In this document: positions 1 to 8,582 of the stretch, in pieces
Position numbering within the stretch: position 1 is the first letter of the stretch
Layout: every line of letters begins with the position of its first letter
From: Accumulibacter sp.
GTDB lineage: Bacteria > Pseudomonadota > Gammaproteobacteria > Burkholderiales > Rhodocyclaceae
DNA length: 33,045 nt
Reading direction: 5' to 3'
Assembly: GCF_029255125.1 (NCBI RefSeq)
Contig: NZ_JAPUVR010000063.1
Location: 1-33,045, forward strand
The notes under the pieces: model-generated
Seen by the model: the letters and a program-made list of their open reading frames with translations, nothing else
Database searches by the model: none
Told to the model about the DNA's origin: nothing
Translations under genes and position numbers: made by a program

Positions 1-298
1 GATCAGTCGAGCGATGCGTTGTAAGGAGTCCGTCTATTGCTACGACTTCGACGGGAGGAACGCCGAGTGTGCGGACGGATTGTCCACAAGGTGCGGTATT
101 GTCGGCCCATACCATGACGACCGAAGCATCTTTTTCCAAGGCAAACCAGTCGGTGAGCACGGCCCAGATGCGTTCGCGTACCGTGGGGGAAATGTGCGGC
201 GCGCTGTAGACGCCGGGAGCCAGTTCGAGCAGGGATGAGGCGAGGAATCCCCGGCTGCGGTTACTGACGTTGCGCGTCACGACCAGCGTCATCGACAC
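1..298 (-). CDS. cas2: Cas2, type I-E (Cas2e), 3' end beyond window
   Basis: Cas2 forms the integration complex with Cas1 that inserts new spacers at the leader end of the array. The visible 99 codons begin MSMTLVVTRNV, then read RGFLASSLLELAPGVY, RERIWAVLTDW and VVMVWADNTAPCG, which follow the Escherichia coli Cas2e pattern. I start it at the GTG at 298-296: an AAGGAG lies seven bases upstream, and the Met-Ser-Met opening is typical of the family. The ATG two codons later (292) is the alternative. The gene overlaps the end of cas1 by 38 bases, so the two are probably translationally coupled. The frame is still open at position 1, already a little longer than the 94-97 residues usual for Cas2e, so only a short tail should be missing. 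Family identity is secure; the C-terminus is not seen. Confidence 0.93.
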   Translation of the reverse strand, partial: MSMTLVVTRNVSNRSRGFLASSLLELAPGVYSAPHISPTVRERIWAVLTDWFALEKDASVVMVWADNTAPCGQSVRTLGVPPVEVVAIDGLLTTHRSTD

Positions 299-1160
299 TG
301 AGCAACTCCTTTATACGGTCGATCATTTTCGGGATCAGCTTGCTGCGGCGGAACTCGACGGCAGCTTCCTTGCGCAGGGTTCTTTCCAGGTTGAGGCAGG
401 GATTATCCAAGCAATGTCGCGCCGCCTTGAAAGCCAGCGGGATGGTGAGTTCGGCTCGGTACAGGTCGGCAATGTCCAAGGTGAATGCATTGTTCGAATC
501 CTCGTGAACAAAGCCGAGCGGGGGAAGTGCGCCGACTGCTGCTACGGCGACATCTGCCGCACACTCGACGAAGGTGGCGGCATGGTTGATCGCCTGGTTC
601 GCGACATCGGCGTCGTCGGGCCGGCCGCGATCGTAGCGACGGCCTTCCCAGGGAAGACGATAGCGATCGGCCTGGATGCGGTAGATTTCCTTCATGCGGG
701 CACCTTCGATACCACGCAGCACGGCTATTTCCCGGTGTGGAGGAATCTTGCCGAAGCGCACGGCGTACATCTTGCGCGCGATGTCGAGCCGGGCCTTTTC
801 GTCTGCCCATAGACGTGCATGCTTGCGCGCGACATCGCTGTGCGCCTGGCCCATCGGCGGGGCGGTGTAGAACTTCGTTCCTCCTTCGCCGACGGCGGCC
901 AGTAGCGTACCGTGGCGGGCCAGAATGCGCAGGGCGTCGTGACTGACCGTTGAGCCGGGACCGAGAAGGACGAGCGAGACGTTCTGGTACGGGATGGCAT
1001 AGTCGCCGGCTTTCATCTCGTCCGACTCGGCGCAGATGAAGCGCAGGGTCCCGTCCTCGACGAACAGGCGGCCGCGCGCGAGCCAGACGAGTCCATGGCG
1101 ATCGACATGCGGAATGCGTGCCTCGGCCAGGCCGAGGCGGCCGACGAGCAATCCCGCCAT
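261..1160 (-). CDS. cas1: Cas1, type I-E integrase
   Basis: Cas1 is the metal-dependent integrase of spacer acquisition. The 299-residue protein has the usual length for Cas1e and matches it along its whole length. The N-terminal beta domain includes LLGPGSTVSHDALRIL. The helical domain carries LRGIEGARMKEIY, with metal ligand E152, then RYDRGRPDDADVANQAI, GFVHED (H219) and LDIADLYR (D229 and D232). These are the positions expected for the E-H-D active site, so the enzyme looks intact. The ATG at 1160 lies one base after the cas6e stop, and the 3' end overlaps cas2. The position between cas6e and cas2 is canonical for subtype I-E. Catalytic competence is inferred from the residues only. Confidence 0.97.
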   Translation of the reverse strand: MAGLLVGRLGLAEARIPHVDRHGLVWLARGRLFVEDGTLRFICAESDEMKAGDYAIPYQNVSLVLLGPGSTVSHDALRILARHGTLLAAVGEGGTKFYTAPPMGQAHSDVARKHARLWADEKARLDIARKMYAVRFGKIPPHREIAVLRGIEGARMKEIYRIQADRYRLPWEGRRYDRGRPDDADVANQAINHAATFVECAADVAVAAVGALPPLGFVHEDSNNAFTLDIADLYRAELTIPLAFKAARHCLDNPCLNLERTLRKEAAVEFRRSKLIPKMIDRIKELLSVDDAGRDAQRQ

Positions 1161-1161
1161 T

Positions 1162-1899
1162 TCAGCGTATCGCCGGGCCCGGGGGACGCAACAGCAACAT
1201 GCCGAAGCCGAAGGCTCGATGCCGACCGATGCCGCGTTCGAGAAGACGGGCGAAGGCTTCGGGATCGTGGACGGTCAACTCGCCGGAGAACAACGCATCC
1301 GGCCGTTCTACTCCGCGGCGCCGTCCTGCTTCGCCGGTGCGCGATTGGCGCAGCGTCAGTACCCGGCGAAAGCCGATCAGTGAGACCGCTTCGCTGGTGG
1401 CCTGGGCGGCGCCGTCGCGTCCGAACTGGCGAACGAGCCACTGGCCATAGATCTCCGCGCGCCCCGCCGGTTCACGGCCCTCGGCATGAGCCCGTTCGAC
1501 TTCCACCAGGTAGGCATCCCTTTCCCGCTCGCCGCGAACGACCGGGCTCGCGCGCAGTTCGAAACCGAGGCGGCGGCCGCTTGTCCAGACGGCCGGCATT
1601 TCCTTGCTTGCTGCGGCCGGCCAGTCGCAGACGCTGAACGCGTCGGGCAGGGCATAATCCTTGGCGCGCCGGGCGAGTCGATCGACGCCGACGCTGGCGT
1701 AGCCGAGGAGACGCAAGCCGGTACGGTTTTCGATCAGCCGGAAAGGGCGCGGCGCCTGCTCGCCGAGTGCGGCAGCCAGCCAGGCGTGCGCCGCGTAGCC
1801 GAAGTCCTCGTCAAGCGGAGCGCGACCGCCGCCGTGGCCGTGCCGCCAGGCGAAGCGGGTCAGGGCGGCGGGATCGAGGGGGAGGTCGATCATGTACAT
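1162..1899 (-). CDS. cas6e: Cas6e (CasE/Cse3) crRNA-processing endoribonuclease
   Basis: Cas6e cuts the CRISPR transcript inside each repeat hairpin and stays on the 3' handle as part of Cascade. The 245-residue protein begins MYMIDLPLDPAAL. It has YAAHAWLAAAL at residues 35-45, which lines up with the E. coli segment holding the catalytic histidine, making H38 the likely catalytic residue. It ends with ERGIGRHRAFGFGMLLL, the glycine-rich loop of RAMP proteins. The N-terminus before the Tyr-His motif is roughly 18 residues longer than in E. coli. The ATG at 1899 is chosen because GGAGA sits seven bases upstream; an ATG two codons later forms an ATGA overlap with the cas5 stop and is the alternative. 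The start overlaps the cas5 end; the stop is one base from cas1. Confidence 0.93.
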   Translation of the reverse strand: MYMIDLPLDPAALTRFAWRHGHGGGRAPLDEDFGYAAHAWLAAALGEQAPRPFRLIENRTGLRLLGYASVGVDRLARRAKDYALPDAFSVCDWPAAASKEMPAVWTSGRRLGFELRASPVVRGERERDAYLVEVERAHAEGREPAGRAEIYGQWLVRQFGRDGAAQATSEAVSLIGFRRVLTLRQSRTGEAGRRRGVERPDALFSGELTVHDPEAFARLLERGIGRHRAFGFGMLLLRPPGPAIR

Positions 1900-2624
1900 G
1901 ACGGCGTCTCCGTGATCAGCCCTTCGGCAACCTGCCGGCTGCCGGCGTGCCACTGATTGTGCCAGTCGCGCTGGTCATGAATCGGGCGGATCTGCTCCTC
2001 GCGCGCCTGACCGAGGTCGGCCGGCCAGCGCGCGGCCATGGCCGGAGGCGCCGGGCGGTGCGCACACGTGGCGCGCGGTACGGACTTGAGAATCGACAGT
2101 ACGTCGGTGCCGCTTCGACGGCCGAGGAGAATCGGTGCGCCGGGCAGGCACGTCTTGCGCCCGAGAAAGAGGGGCCGGGCCGGTCGGCGCAGGGCGCTTT
2201 CCAGCGCCTCCAGCGTCGGGCTGTCGTCGGCGGGGGCGAGCAGCAGGGCGGAGGTCAGGACGCCGTTGGCCCAGTAGTGACGGTAACGCTGGTGCGTGCC
2301 GAACCTGGCATCCGGCCCGCCGTCCCGATGTTCCGGTTTGCCGCGGGTGGTCCACCCCGCTTCACGCATCTTCGGCTGGCCGAGATCGACCGTGTGGTAA
2401 TCGACGATGGCTTCGCCGAGGATGTCCCAGCGCGAGGCGACGACCAGTCGTTCCTGCAGGTGGCCGATGCGATCGCCGTCGCGATGGTGCCAGCCGAGCG
2501 CGTTCGACAGCAGGCCGGCAAACAGTGAAAGCCCGGGAAAGCGCTCGCTGACGTTGTGCTGGTCGACCCTGACGCCGCCGAAGCTCATCAGCGGTGCGTC
2601 GAAACGCAGAATCAGCGCGTCCAT
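1890..2624 (-). CDS. cas5e: Cas5e (CasD) Cascade subunit
   Basis: Cas5e caps the 5' handle of the crRNA at the foot of Cascade. The 244-residue protein starts MDALILRFDAPLMSFGGVRVD and continues with a typical SERFPGLSLFAGLLSNALGW segment, both hallmarks of Cas5e. Later segments such as PLFLGRKTCLPGAPILL also fit. The frame is open far upstream inside cas7, but homology begins only at this ATG. The ATG shares one base with the cas7 TGA, and the cas5 TGA overlaps the cas6e start. Such one-to-ten-base overlaps imply coupled translation, which fits subunits needed in fixed ratio. No missing motif is apparent. Confidence 0.95.
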   Translation of the reverse strand: MDALILRFDAPLMSFGGVRVDQHNVSERFPGLSLFAGLLSNALGWHHRDGDRIGHLQERLVVASRWDILGEAIVDYHTVDLGQPKMREAGWTTRGKPEHRDGGPDARFGTHQRYRHYWANGVLTSALLLAPADDSPTLEALESALRRPARPLFLGRKTCLPGAPILLGRRSGTDVLSILKSVPRATCAHRPAPPAMAARWPADLGQAREEQIRPIHDQRDWHNQWHAGSRQVAEGLITETPSCT

Positions 2625-3778
2625 CAAGCGGCTCCGAAGAGTGCGTCGAGCGCAGCGCTGAGGCTGTCCTTCAACGGTACGCGGGCGATGTCGGCGAGCT
2701 GATCCGTGTTCTGGGTGGAGGCGACGAAGCGTTGCTCGTCCCGGCCATACATGCCGTCGAGTGCGGCGAGATGGCGGCCGAGGGCATCGACCGCCTGCTG
2801 CAGCGCGTTTCCCTGTGGCTTCAAGGCTTGCAGATACGCGTTGGCGAGCGTCCTGGGCTGGCTGGCGCCGGTTTCCAGCAGCACCAGTTCTGCCCGCGCG
2901 TAGGGAGCGGTTGAGCCGAGTTTGGCGCCGGGGCTGACGGTGGCGATGGCTTGCACCAGACGTTCCAGCACCGCGCGCGCATCGTGCAGCGCCTCCGGCG
3001 GCTGTTCGCGCCACTGCACTGGATCGCAGCCGCACAGGTTGGCCAGCAGCAGCGGCAGATCGACGACGACGTAGCCGTAGAACAGGCCGGCGCCGAGTTC
3101 CATGTCGCCGGCGTGCGCCGCACCGGCATCTTCATCCGCCTCTTTGAGGTCGTCGACGACGGTGAAGTAATCGATTTCGGTATTCAGCGCGTGGACGGTG
3201 AAGGCATGGGCGACGTGTACCGCGGCATCGGTACGGGCCAGAATGTCGGAGGTCACGAAGCGGCCGAACATCGCTCCTTCGACGCCGGACACCAGATTGA
3301 CGCCGGAGGCTTTCCACATCGCTTGCAGATTGCCTTTTTCCGCCTTCAGGCGCTCGTCAAGCAACTTGACCGGATCGGCATCGCTGGCGGCGCACTCGGT
3401 GAGCAGGCTGACCAGATAATCGGCTTCGGGCTTGCCGAAGAGGACGGGTTGCTTCAGACGCAGCGGGTTGTCCTTGTCCTGTCCGCCCTGAACCAGTCGC
3501 TTGAGCAGACCTTCGGTGAGCTTGCGGGCGACGGCGTCGTCGACGCCGGCGGACACCACGCGGGCCAGGATTTCGCGTTCGAAGAACAGGCGCGAGCGGA
3601 TTCCGCCAGGGAGGTTCAGGGCGCGGTGGAAGTCGTCGCGCCAGTGTTTTTTCAGGCACTGCGAAGAGACTCGCATGCGTTCGGCGTTGCCGAAGGGAAT
3701 GCGCTTGGCCAGACCGGCATCGTCCCGGTTGAGCAGGGCGGCGGCGTACGAGGTCAGGGTGTGTATTTGCAGGAACAT
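2624..3778 (-). CDS. cas7e: Cas7e (CasC/Cse4) Cascade backbone
   Basis: Cas7e forms the six-subunit filament that grips the crRNA spacer in Cascade. The 384-residue protein opens MFLQIHTLTSYAAALLNRDD, continues KRIPFGNAERMRVSSQCLKKHWR and has FGRFVTSDILARTDAAVHVAHAFTVH; all are signature segments of the family. Length is close to the E. coli protein (about 363 residues). An AAGGA lies about nine bases before the ATG. The start is four bases after the cas11 stop, and the stop shares a base with the cas5 start. It is the usual central gene of the operon. There is no sign of decay. Confidence 0.97.
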   Translation of the reverse strand: MFLQIHTLTSYAAALLNRDDAGLAKRIPFGNAERMRVSSQCLKKHWRDDFHRALNLPGGIRSRLFFEREILARVVSAGVDDAVARKLTEGLLKRLVQGGQDKDNPLRLKQPVLFGKPEADYLVSLLTECAASDADPVKLLDERLKAEKGNLQAMWKASGVNLVSGVEGAMFGRFVTSDILARTDAAVHVAHAFTVHALNTEIDYFTVVDDLKEADEDAGAAHAGDMELGAGLFYGYVVVDLPLLLANLCGCDPVQWREQPPEALHDARAVLERLVQAIATVSPGAKLGSTAPYARAELVLLETGASQPRTLANAYLQALKPQGNALQQAVDALGRHLAALDGMYGRDEQRFVASTQNTDQLADIARVPLKDSLSAALDALFGAA

Positions 3779-3782
3779 GAGG

Positions 3783-4280
3783 TCAATCCTTCTTCAGGTT
3801 GCGGTAGTAGTCGCGGGCGATGCGGGTATTGATCCGTTCGCGGCTGTCGGCGCCGGAAAAGACGAGATCGGCCAGTTGTCGCCAGTCGCAGGCGAGACCC
3901 TTGGCGGCGAGTTGGCGGGCGGCGCGCAGGGCGAAGGCGAGCAGCGCGTCGCCTTGCGCCGTCAGCAGGCGTTCGAGGCGGCTTTCGGCGTAGCCGGCTT
4001 CAGCCAACGCCTGGCCCCACGGGCGCGTCGGATCGAAGCCGCCGTCGCGCTGGATGGCCAGCGCACAGACCAGGGTTCGCCAGCGCGCTGTCCAGTGCTC
4101 GCCCTGCCACGCTTCGTCGACCTGGCGCAGGATGAAGCGGTGCAGCGCCAAAGGCGCCGGACCATCCAGCGCCATGCGCTTCAACGCCGCCCGCTCGCCG
4201 TTGGAGAAATGCGGGTCGGCCAGTGCCCGCGCCAAGGCAGGAACGTGCGCGGATGGCCCGCGGGGTTCAGGAGAGTTCAT
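3783..4280 (-). CDS. cas11: Cas11e (CasB/Cse2) small subunit
   Basis: Cas11e dimerises along the belly of type I-E Cascade and stabilises the R-loop with the non-target strand. The 165-residue, all-helical-looking protein has LARALADPHFSNGERAALKRM near the N-terminus, LALHRFIL in the middle, and a basic end reading RINTRIARDYYRNLKKD. This final arginine/lysine-rich helix is typical of CasB. Length fits the family (about 160 residues). The ATG at 4280 lies inside the last codons of cas8e, a 14-base overlap, and the stop is four bases before cas7. The family is poorly conserved, so position between cas8e and cas7 is an important part of the call. Confidence 0.93.
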   Translation of the reverse strand: MNSPEPRGPSAHVPALARALADPHFSNGERAALKRMALDGPAPLALHRFILRQVDEAWQGEHWTARWRTLVCALAIQRDGGFDPTRPWGQALAEAGYAESRLERLLTAQGDALLAFALRAARQLAAKGLACDWRQLADLVFSGADSRERINTRIARDYYRNLKKD

Positions 4281-5820
4281 TGCTTACCTCCATGTAGTGC
4301 TTGAAGTTTTTCTTCAGGGAGCCGAAGAACAGGGCGCGGGCGCGGGTCTGTCCTCGGTAGTTGCGGCCGCTCCTCAGCGGGACGCGCGCGAAGGCGCGCT
4401 CGAGCGTGCTTTCGGCCAAGGCGCGCAGGATGTCGAACCAGGGTTGCAGCGCGGCGGTATCGTCGGGCTGCTCGAGGGTGGACCATAGCCAATCGAAATA
4501 GCGCGGGTTCCAGTCGCGGACGAAGGGCGCGGCTGCGCTTTCCACCCATTGCTTGATCTCCCGCTTGTCGATACTGATCGCTTCGGGGCCGCCTTCCAGG
4601 AGCGCGAAGAGCGCTGGTTGCAGCGCCTTGTACTGGATCGCGGAGGCCGTTTCCAATCCCGTCCTCGACAAGCCGGCCAGACGATCGCGGGCTGGCCCGG
4701 CGCCGACCAGGACGCGGCGAGCTTTTTCCGGAACGCGGATGGCGGCTTCGTGAAAGCCGTCCGTCGTCCCTTGGCCGCGCACGAACACGGCGGCGGAGAA
4801 CCAGCCGGCACCCTGGCCGGTCGGCGCTTCCTGCATCGCCGCTGGAGTAAAGCCGCCGTCGGCGAAAAGCAGGTTGCGCAGCAGGTCTGGCGTCAGTCCG
4901 CTGGCCGGCACCGTGAGCGCGCCACCGGTCTTGGTGTTGATCGGTATCCATGGATCGCCCAGGTTGCCCTTTTGCGGCTTGGCCGCAACGCGCGGGACGG
5001 ACGCGGTGGCGGCCAAAGCCTGCCAGCCGCCGGCGCTGGCAACCAGGCGAATACGCCGCGCGATCTCCAGGAAAAAGGGATCGAGCGCAGCGAGCGCCAG
5101 GCTGTCTTGGCCATCCCAAGGGACGATCCAGAGGAGAACGCGGCCGTTTGCAACATAGGGGTGGGGCTCGGCCAACAGCACTTTGCGATGTGCAAGGAGT
5201 ACGGGAAGATCGCGCGCGAGGCGTGCGCCCGGGCGTCGGCACTGCTGCCAGGCGACGCAGGGCCGACTCCCGAAGCCGCCATTCATCCGGGCGATGCCTT
5301 GATTGCCGGCGCCCAGGAAGCCAATCTGCGTTTGCAGCGTGAGCAGGGCCAAACACCACGCCTCGGCCTCGTCGCTGTGGCCGCGCGCCGCTTTGACGTC
5401 ATGGTTCTTCGCCGTCTGCAGCACGTCGAGCGCATCCGGCGCGCTGGCCTTCGGCTTGTAGTCGCGGTCGAATACCGCGTGACTCGAGGCTGGCGCCTGC
5501 AGGAAGGCGGGACGGGTGGGATCATCGACCACCAGCGTCCAGGCGTCGTCGTTGTCGCAGCCTTCGGCCCGGGTGAGGAGGCGGATGCCAGCACGCCAGA
5601 ACTCGGCGTTCTGCGCCGGTTCCTGTCGGCCCTGGCGGTCGAGTACGGCGCCGGCCAGATAGCAAAGAAAGATATGCAGGGCGTCTTCCTGGTGGCGCTG
5701 CACGCCGGGAAGACTCTCCACCCGGTCGTCGCCGAGCAGGGCGAGAAGCTCAGGCAGGCTGACCCGCATCGTCTGCTCGGGCAGGCGAACGCGGAACAGC
5801 GGATCAAGGAGCAGATTCAT
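4267..5820 (-). CDS. cas8e: Cas8e (CasA/Cse1) Cascade large subunit
   Basis: Cas8e recognises the protospacer-adjacent motif and recruits Cas3 to the R-loop. The 517-residue protein starts MNLLLDPLFRVRL. It contains the VQRHQEDALHIFL region, GFLGAGNQGIARMNGGFGS (probably the L1 loop region that contacts DNA near the PAM) and a C-terminal helical bundle ending KKNFKHYMEVSNELS. The open frame extends 17 codons further upstream, but the homologous start is the ATG at 5820, which overlaps the cas3 end by 17 bases. The 3' end overlaps cas11. PAM preference cannot be read from the sequence. The segment order matches other I-E Cse1 proteins, so the subtype call is firm. Confidence 0.95.
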   Translation of the reverse strand: MNLLLDPLFRVRLPEQTMRVSLPELLALLGDDRVESLPGVQRHQEDALHIFLCYLAGAVLDRQGRQEPAQNAEFWRAGIRLLTRAEGCDNDDAWTLVVDDPTRPAFLQAPASSHAVFDRDYKPKASAPDALDVLQTAKNHDVKAARGHSDEAEAWCLALLTLQTQIGFLGAGNQGIARMNGGFGSRPCVAWQQCRRPGARLARDLPVLLAHRKVLLAEPHPYVANGRVLLWIVPWDGQDSLALAALDPFFLEIARRIRLVASAGGWQALAATASVPRVAAKPQKGNLGDPWIPINTKTGGALTVPASGLTPDLLRNLLFADGGFTPAAMQEAPTGQGAGWFSAAVFVRGQGTTDGFHEAAIRVPEKARRVLVGAGPARDRLAGLSRTGLETASAIQYKALQPALFALLEGGPEAISIDKREIKQWVESAAAPFVRDWNPRYFDWLWSTLEQPDDTAALQPWFDILRALAESTLERAFARVPLRSGRNYRGQTRARALFFGSLKKNFKHYMEVSNELS

Positions 5821-8386
5821 CACGTTTCTCCAGACCAAAACGGGAATAACGAAAGTGCAGCGAACCGACATCGATCAACAGGGTGTCTTGCCAGGACCTC
5901 ACCGCGTGCGCCTCTTCGGCGGTCAGTCCGCCGGCCAGATGGCCGGGCAGGTTGATCTCGTCGATGTCCAGGCCGAAAGGGCTGCCATGCAGTCCGCCCA
6001 GGCGAAGCGTGCGGTCGTTCAGGCCCAGGCGGGTGGATAGATTCGCTTCGAGACCGTGCGGAAAACGAAAGTCGCCGAAGGGCTTGTCGGGAATCAGCGC
6101 GCTGTCGGCGGCGCTTGCCTGGGCGTATTCGCGACCCTCCAGCCGGTCGGCATGCGCCTTCCACTTCGGCGCGGTCAGGGTGGCGAGACGCTCGGGATGG
6201 GTGGCCGACTCGACCAGGAAACGGTTGTCGCGCGGGATTTCGATTGGCGGCTCGCCGACCGCCCAATCGCGCGTCAGTTGCAGGATGCGCAGGTCTTCAT
6301 AGACAAAGCCGAGGCCGGCCATGCCGCCACGGCCGACCTCGCCGTCGTTCCTGAGCAGCGACGAAAGCTCGGGTTCCTCGGGCAGGAGGACGCTGCACTC
6401 CGCTTCCGGTCGCGGACCCCGGTCGTGCCGATGCAGACGGCCGATGCGCTGCAGCAAGACGTCGATCGGGCAGAGGTCAGTGATCAGCCAATCGGCGTCG
6501 AGGTCGAGGCTCTGTTCGAGCGTCTGGGTGCCGATGAGGAGGACGGCGCCGGCGGGCGAGCCTTTTCCCAGGCAACGGCTGACTGTCTTGTCCAGCAACT
6601 CCCGGTCGGCGCGGGCGAAACGCCCGTGGTGTGGGCAGGCCTGGCCATTCACCGCAAACAGTGCTGCGCGCAGGAGCGGGTCGGCATCGGCCAGACGGGT
6701 GAGGGCGATCGCGCGTGCCACGGTGTTGAGGACGACCATGACCCGCCGGCCGGCGAGGATCGCGCTGCGCAGTCCGGGTAGCAAAGCCTCGGGTTGGTCC
6801 ATCGTGCCGAGGGCGCGTATGCGCACTCGCTTGGCGCGCGCGTCAGGGTCGGGCAGGCGGCGCAACGCGCTTCCGGGGGCGCACAGGGCCGGGTAGGGCT
6901 GGCCGACGGCGGTCGCGAAATCGTCCATGCCCGACGGTCTTTGTGCCGGCGAGAGGTACTTGGCGCGCGCGGCGCTGCCCAGGGTCGCGGAAAGCAGGAG
7001 CGCCCGGCCACCCGCCGCCAGGTGGCGGGCGAGCACGCGCCGGCTGAGGTAACACATGTACGTGTCCGAGCTATGCACCTCGTCGACGACGAGCAGCGAG
7101 CGGTCGAGGCAAGCGGCGCGCAGGTGCGCATGCGGCACCTGGATGCCGGAAAAAAGCGCCTGGTCGATGGTGCCGACCGCGACCGCCGCGGCGAGGAAAC
7201 GCTTCGGCCGTTCGGCGCACCACGCGCGCTCGCGCCGCGCCTGGTCTGCTTCGTGCCAGAGCTGGCCATGCGCCGGCAGCATTCCGGCAGGCTCGCCATC
7301 GACCTGGGCGTAGCCCGGTACGGCGAGGAGCACCGGCGGGCAGCGCTCGCCGAACGTCCGGCGCATGGCGCTTTCGACGCGGCCGTAGATCTCGCGCGCA
7401 GCGACCCGCGTCGGCAGCGCGAAATACAGGCCATCGACTTCACCGGCAGCAAAAAGCGCCAGGAAGTGCAGCAAAGCGGCTTCGGTCTTGCCCGAACCGG
7501 TGTCCGATTCGGCGATCAGGAGCGGCGGCAGATCGGCCCTGGCCAGCGCCGATTGCAGCGGCTTGGGTTCGGCCGCGAGACCGAACACTTGGGCGAACGA
7601 CGGCAGACCATTCGCCAAGGATTGCCGCGCCTGGTCGATGTCCAGGCCGACCGCGGACAAAGCCCGGCGGGCCTGTCGGCGTGCCCAGGGAATGCGGCTG
7701 CCCGCCTGATGGAAGGGGAAGAAAGCTTCCCGGTGCGATCCCAGCCAGTCGGCCAGCATCAGCAGGCCGGCGAACCGGTGTTCGAGGGCCGGTGTCAGTT
7801 CGAGCGCTTCCGCTTGTCCGTCGAAGGCCAGCGGAAACGCCTCGTGCGCTGCCCGCCCGAGTCGTGCCAAGGCGACGAAGGGGTCATACGCGTCCTTCTT
7901 GCGCCAGAACGTCGCATCGCGCGCTGCCGCGAGTCCATCCAGCGCGTCCCAGACAAACGCCGGCTGGCCATGGTGCGAGACGCTGGCGACGAGCATCCGC
8001 AACAGATCGGTCTGCGGGTCGCGGAACCAGCACAGCATGTCTTCCAGGCGGAGCGCGGCGACGGCCTGCTGGCGCAGGTCTTCATCGGCGAGCAGGGCAG
8101 CCACTTCCCGCACGTGACCGGCGACGGACTGCGCGCGTGCATCCTCCTTGGCCTGAAAACCGTGGTTGCACTTGCCGATGTCGTGCAGCAGGGCAAACAC
8201 CGCCAGGCGGTCGAGGTGAATCCCGCTCAGCGGTCGGCCCGCCTCACGCTCGAGGTTACGGCGTATCGCGGGCAGATCGCAGAGCTCGCGGAAGACGCTC
8301 GCCACGTCGACGCAATGGTCGGTCAGCGACAGACGATCGACCACGGCGCCTTCCTCGTCGAGCAGCAACTTCCCCCATGCGAGCAT
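5804..8386 (-). CDS. cas3: Cas3 HD nuclease-helicase, type I-E
   Basis: Cas3 is recruited by target-bound Cascade and shreds DNA while unwinding it 3' to 5'. The 860-residue protein has the HD nuclease first: a conserved DH pair near residues 23-24 and LHDIGKCNHGFQ with H68-D69. The helicase follows, with Walker A SDTGSGKTEAAL near residues 295-303, the DEVH box near 433-437, LLLSATLG near 462, and GTQTLEQSLDLDADW plus QRIGRLHRH (motif VI, about 645-653). All catalytic motifs are intact. An ATG at 8410 would add eight residues, but AAGGATC directly precedes the ATG at 8386 and a promoter-like TATACT at 8419-8424 would leave almost no leader for 8410. It is the first gene of the operon. Confidence 0.96.
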   Translation of the reverse strand: MLAWGKLLLDEEGAVVDRLSLTDHCVDVASVFRELCDLPAIRRNLEREAGRPLSGIHLDRLAVFALLHDIGKCNHGFQAKEDARAQSVAGHVREVAALLADEDLRQQAVAALRLEDMLCWFRDPQTDLLRMLVASVSHHGQPAFVWDALDGLAAARDATFWRKKDAYDPFVALARLGRAAHEAFPLAFDGQAEALELTPALEHRFAGLLMLADWLGSHREAFFPFHQAGSRIPWARRQARRALSAVGLDIDQARQSLANGLPSFAQVFGLAAEPKPLQSALARADLPPLLIAESDTGSGKTEAALLHFLALFAAGEVDGLYFALPTRVAAREIYGRVESAMRRTFGERCPPVLLAVPGYAQVDGEPAGMLPAHGQLWHEADQARRERAWCAERPKRFLAAAVAVGTIDQALFSGIQVPHAHLRAACLDRSLLVVDEVHSSDTYMCYLSRRVLARHLAAGGRALLLSATLGSAARAKYLSPAQRPSGMDDFATAVGQPYPALCAPGSALRRLPDPDARAKRVRIRALGTMDQPEALLPGLRSAILAGRRVMVVLNTVARAIALTRLADADPLLRAALFAVNGQACPHHGRFARADRELLDKTVSRCLGKGSPAGAVLLIGTQTLEQSLDLDADWLITDLCPIDVLLQRIGRLHRHDRGPRPEAECSVLLPEEPELSSLLRNDGEVGRGGMAGLGFVYEDLRILQLTRDWAVGEPPIEIPRDNRFLVESATHPERLATLTAPKWKAHADRLEGREYAQASAADSALIPDKPFGDFRFPHGLEANLSTRLGLNDRTLRLGGLHGSPFGLDIDEINLPGHLAGGLTAEEAHAVRSWQDTLLIDVGSLHFRYSRFGLEKRDESAP

Positions 8387-8418
8387 GATCCTTCCCCGGA
8401 AAAAGACCATAAGGAATC

Positions 8419-8424
8419 AGTATA
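8419..8424 (-). promoter_or_regulatory. Candidate -10 box for the cas operon
   Basis: Reading the minus strand, TATACT sits in the only AT-rich patch upstream of cas3 (about 8411-8441). Transcription would begin near 8412, leaving a leader of about 26 bases with a Shine-Dalgarno-like AAGGA before the ATG at 8386. I find no convincing -35 hexamer 16-18 bases upstream, so this is a weak candidate based on the -10 match, the AT-rich context and its place in front of the operon. Confidence 0.35.
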
Positions 8425-8505
8425 AAACTATTTTTCTATTCAGCTCCGGGAAAACCGTCGGCGCAGAGAAGGAAATGGCGGGTGTGCGCCGTAGGCGCGC
8501 TTCGC

Positions 8506-8527
8506 GGGCAAGCTGTGCTTGCCTTTT
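8506..8527 (+). terminator. Hairpin followed by four T, plus strand
   Basis: GGCAAG at 8507-8512 pairs with CTTGCC at 8518-8523 around the loop CTGTG, and TTTT follows. A second short hairpin (GCGCC and GGCGC around GTA) lies at about 8486-8498. In the plus direction this resembles a weak intrinsic terminator, although no plus-strand gene precedes it. It could instead be structure in the DNA between the broken GTPase gene and the cas promoter. Confidence 0.25.
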
Positions 8528-8582
8528 CCGGATGGCGGCGTGTTTGCGACCCGGTTCGGCGTAACGCGCAGCATGACCAGCG

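Noticed and set aside
4549-5955. A 468-codon plus-strand frame opposite cas8e
   Set aside because: Antisense to a well-supported Cascade gene with no protein features of its own.
6794-8425. A 543-codon plus-strand frame opposite cas3
   Set aside because: cas3 has all helicase and nuclease motifs on the other strand; this frame shows none and is a shadow.
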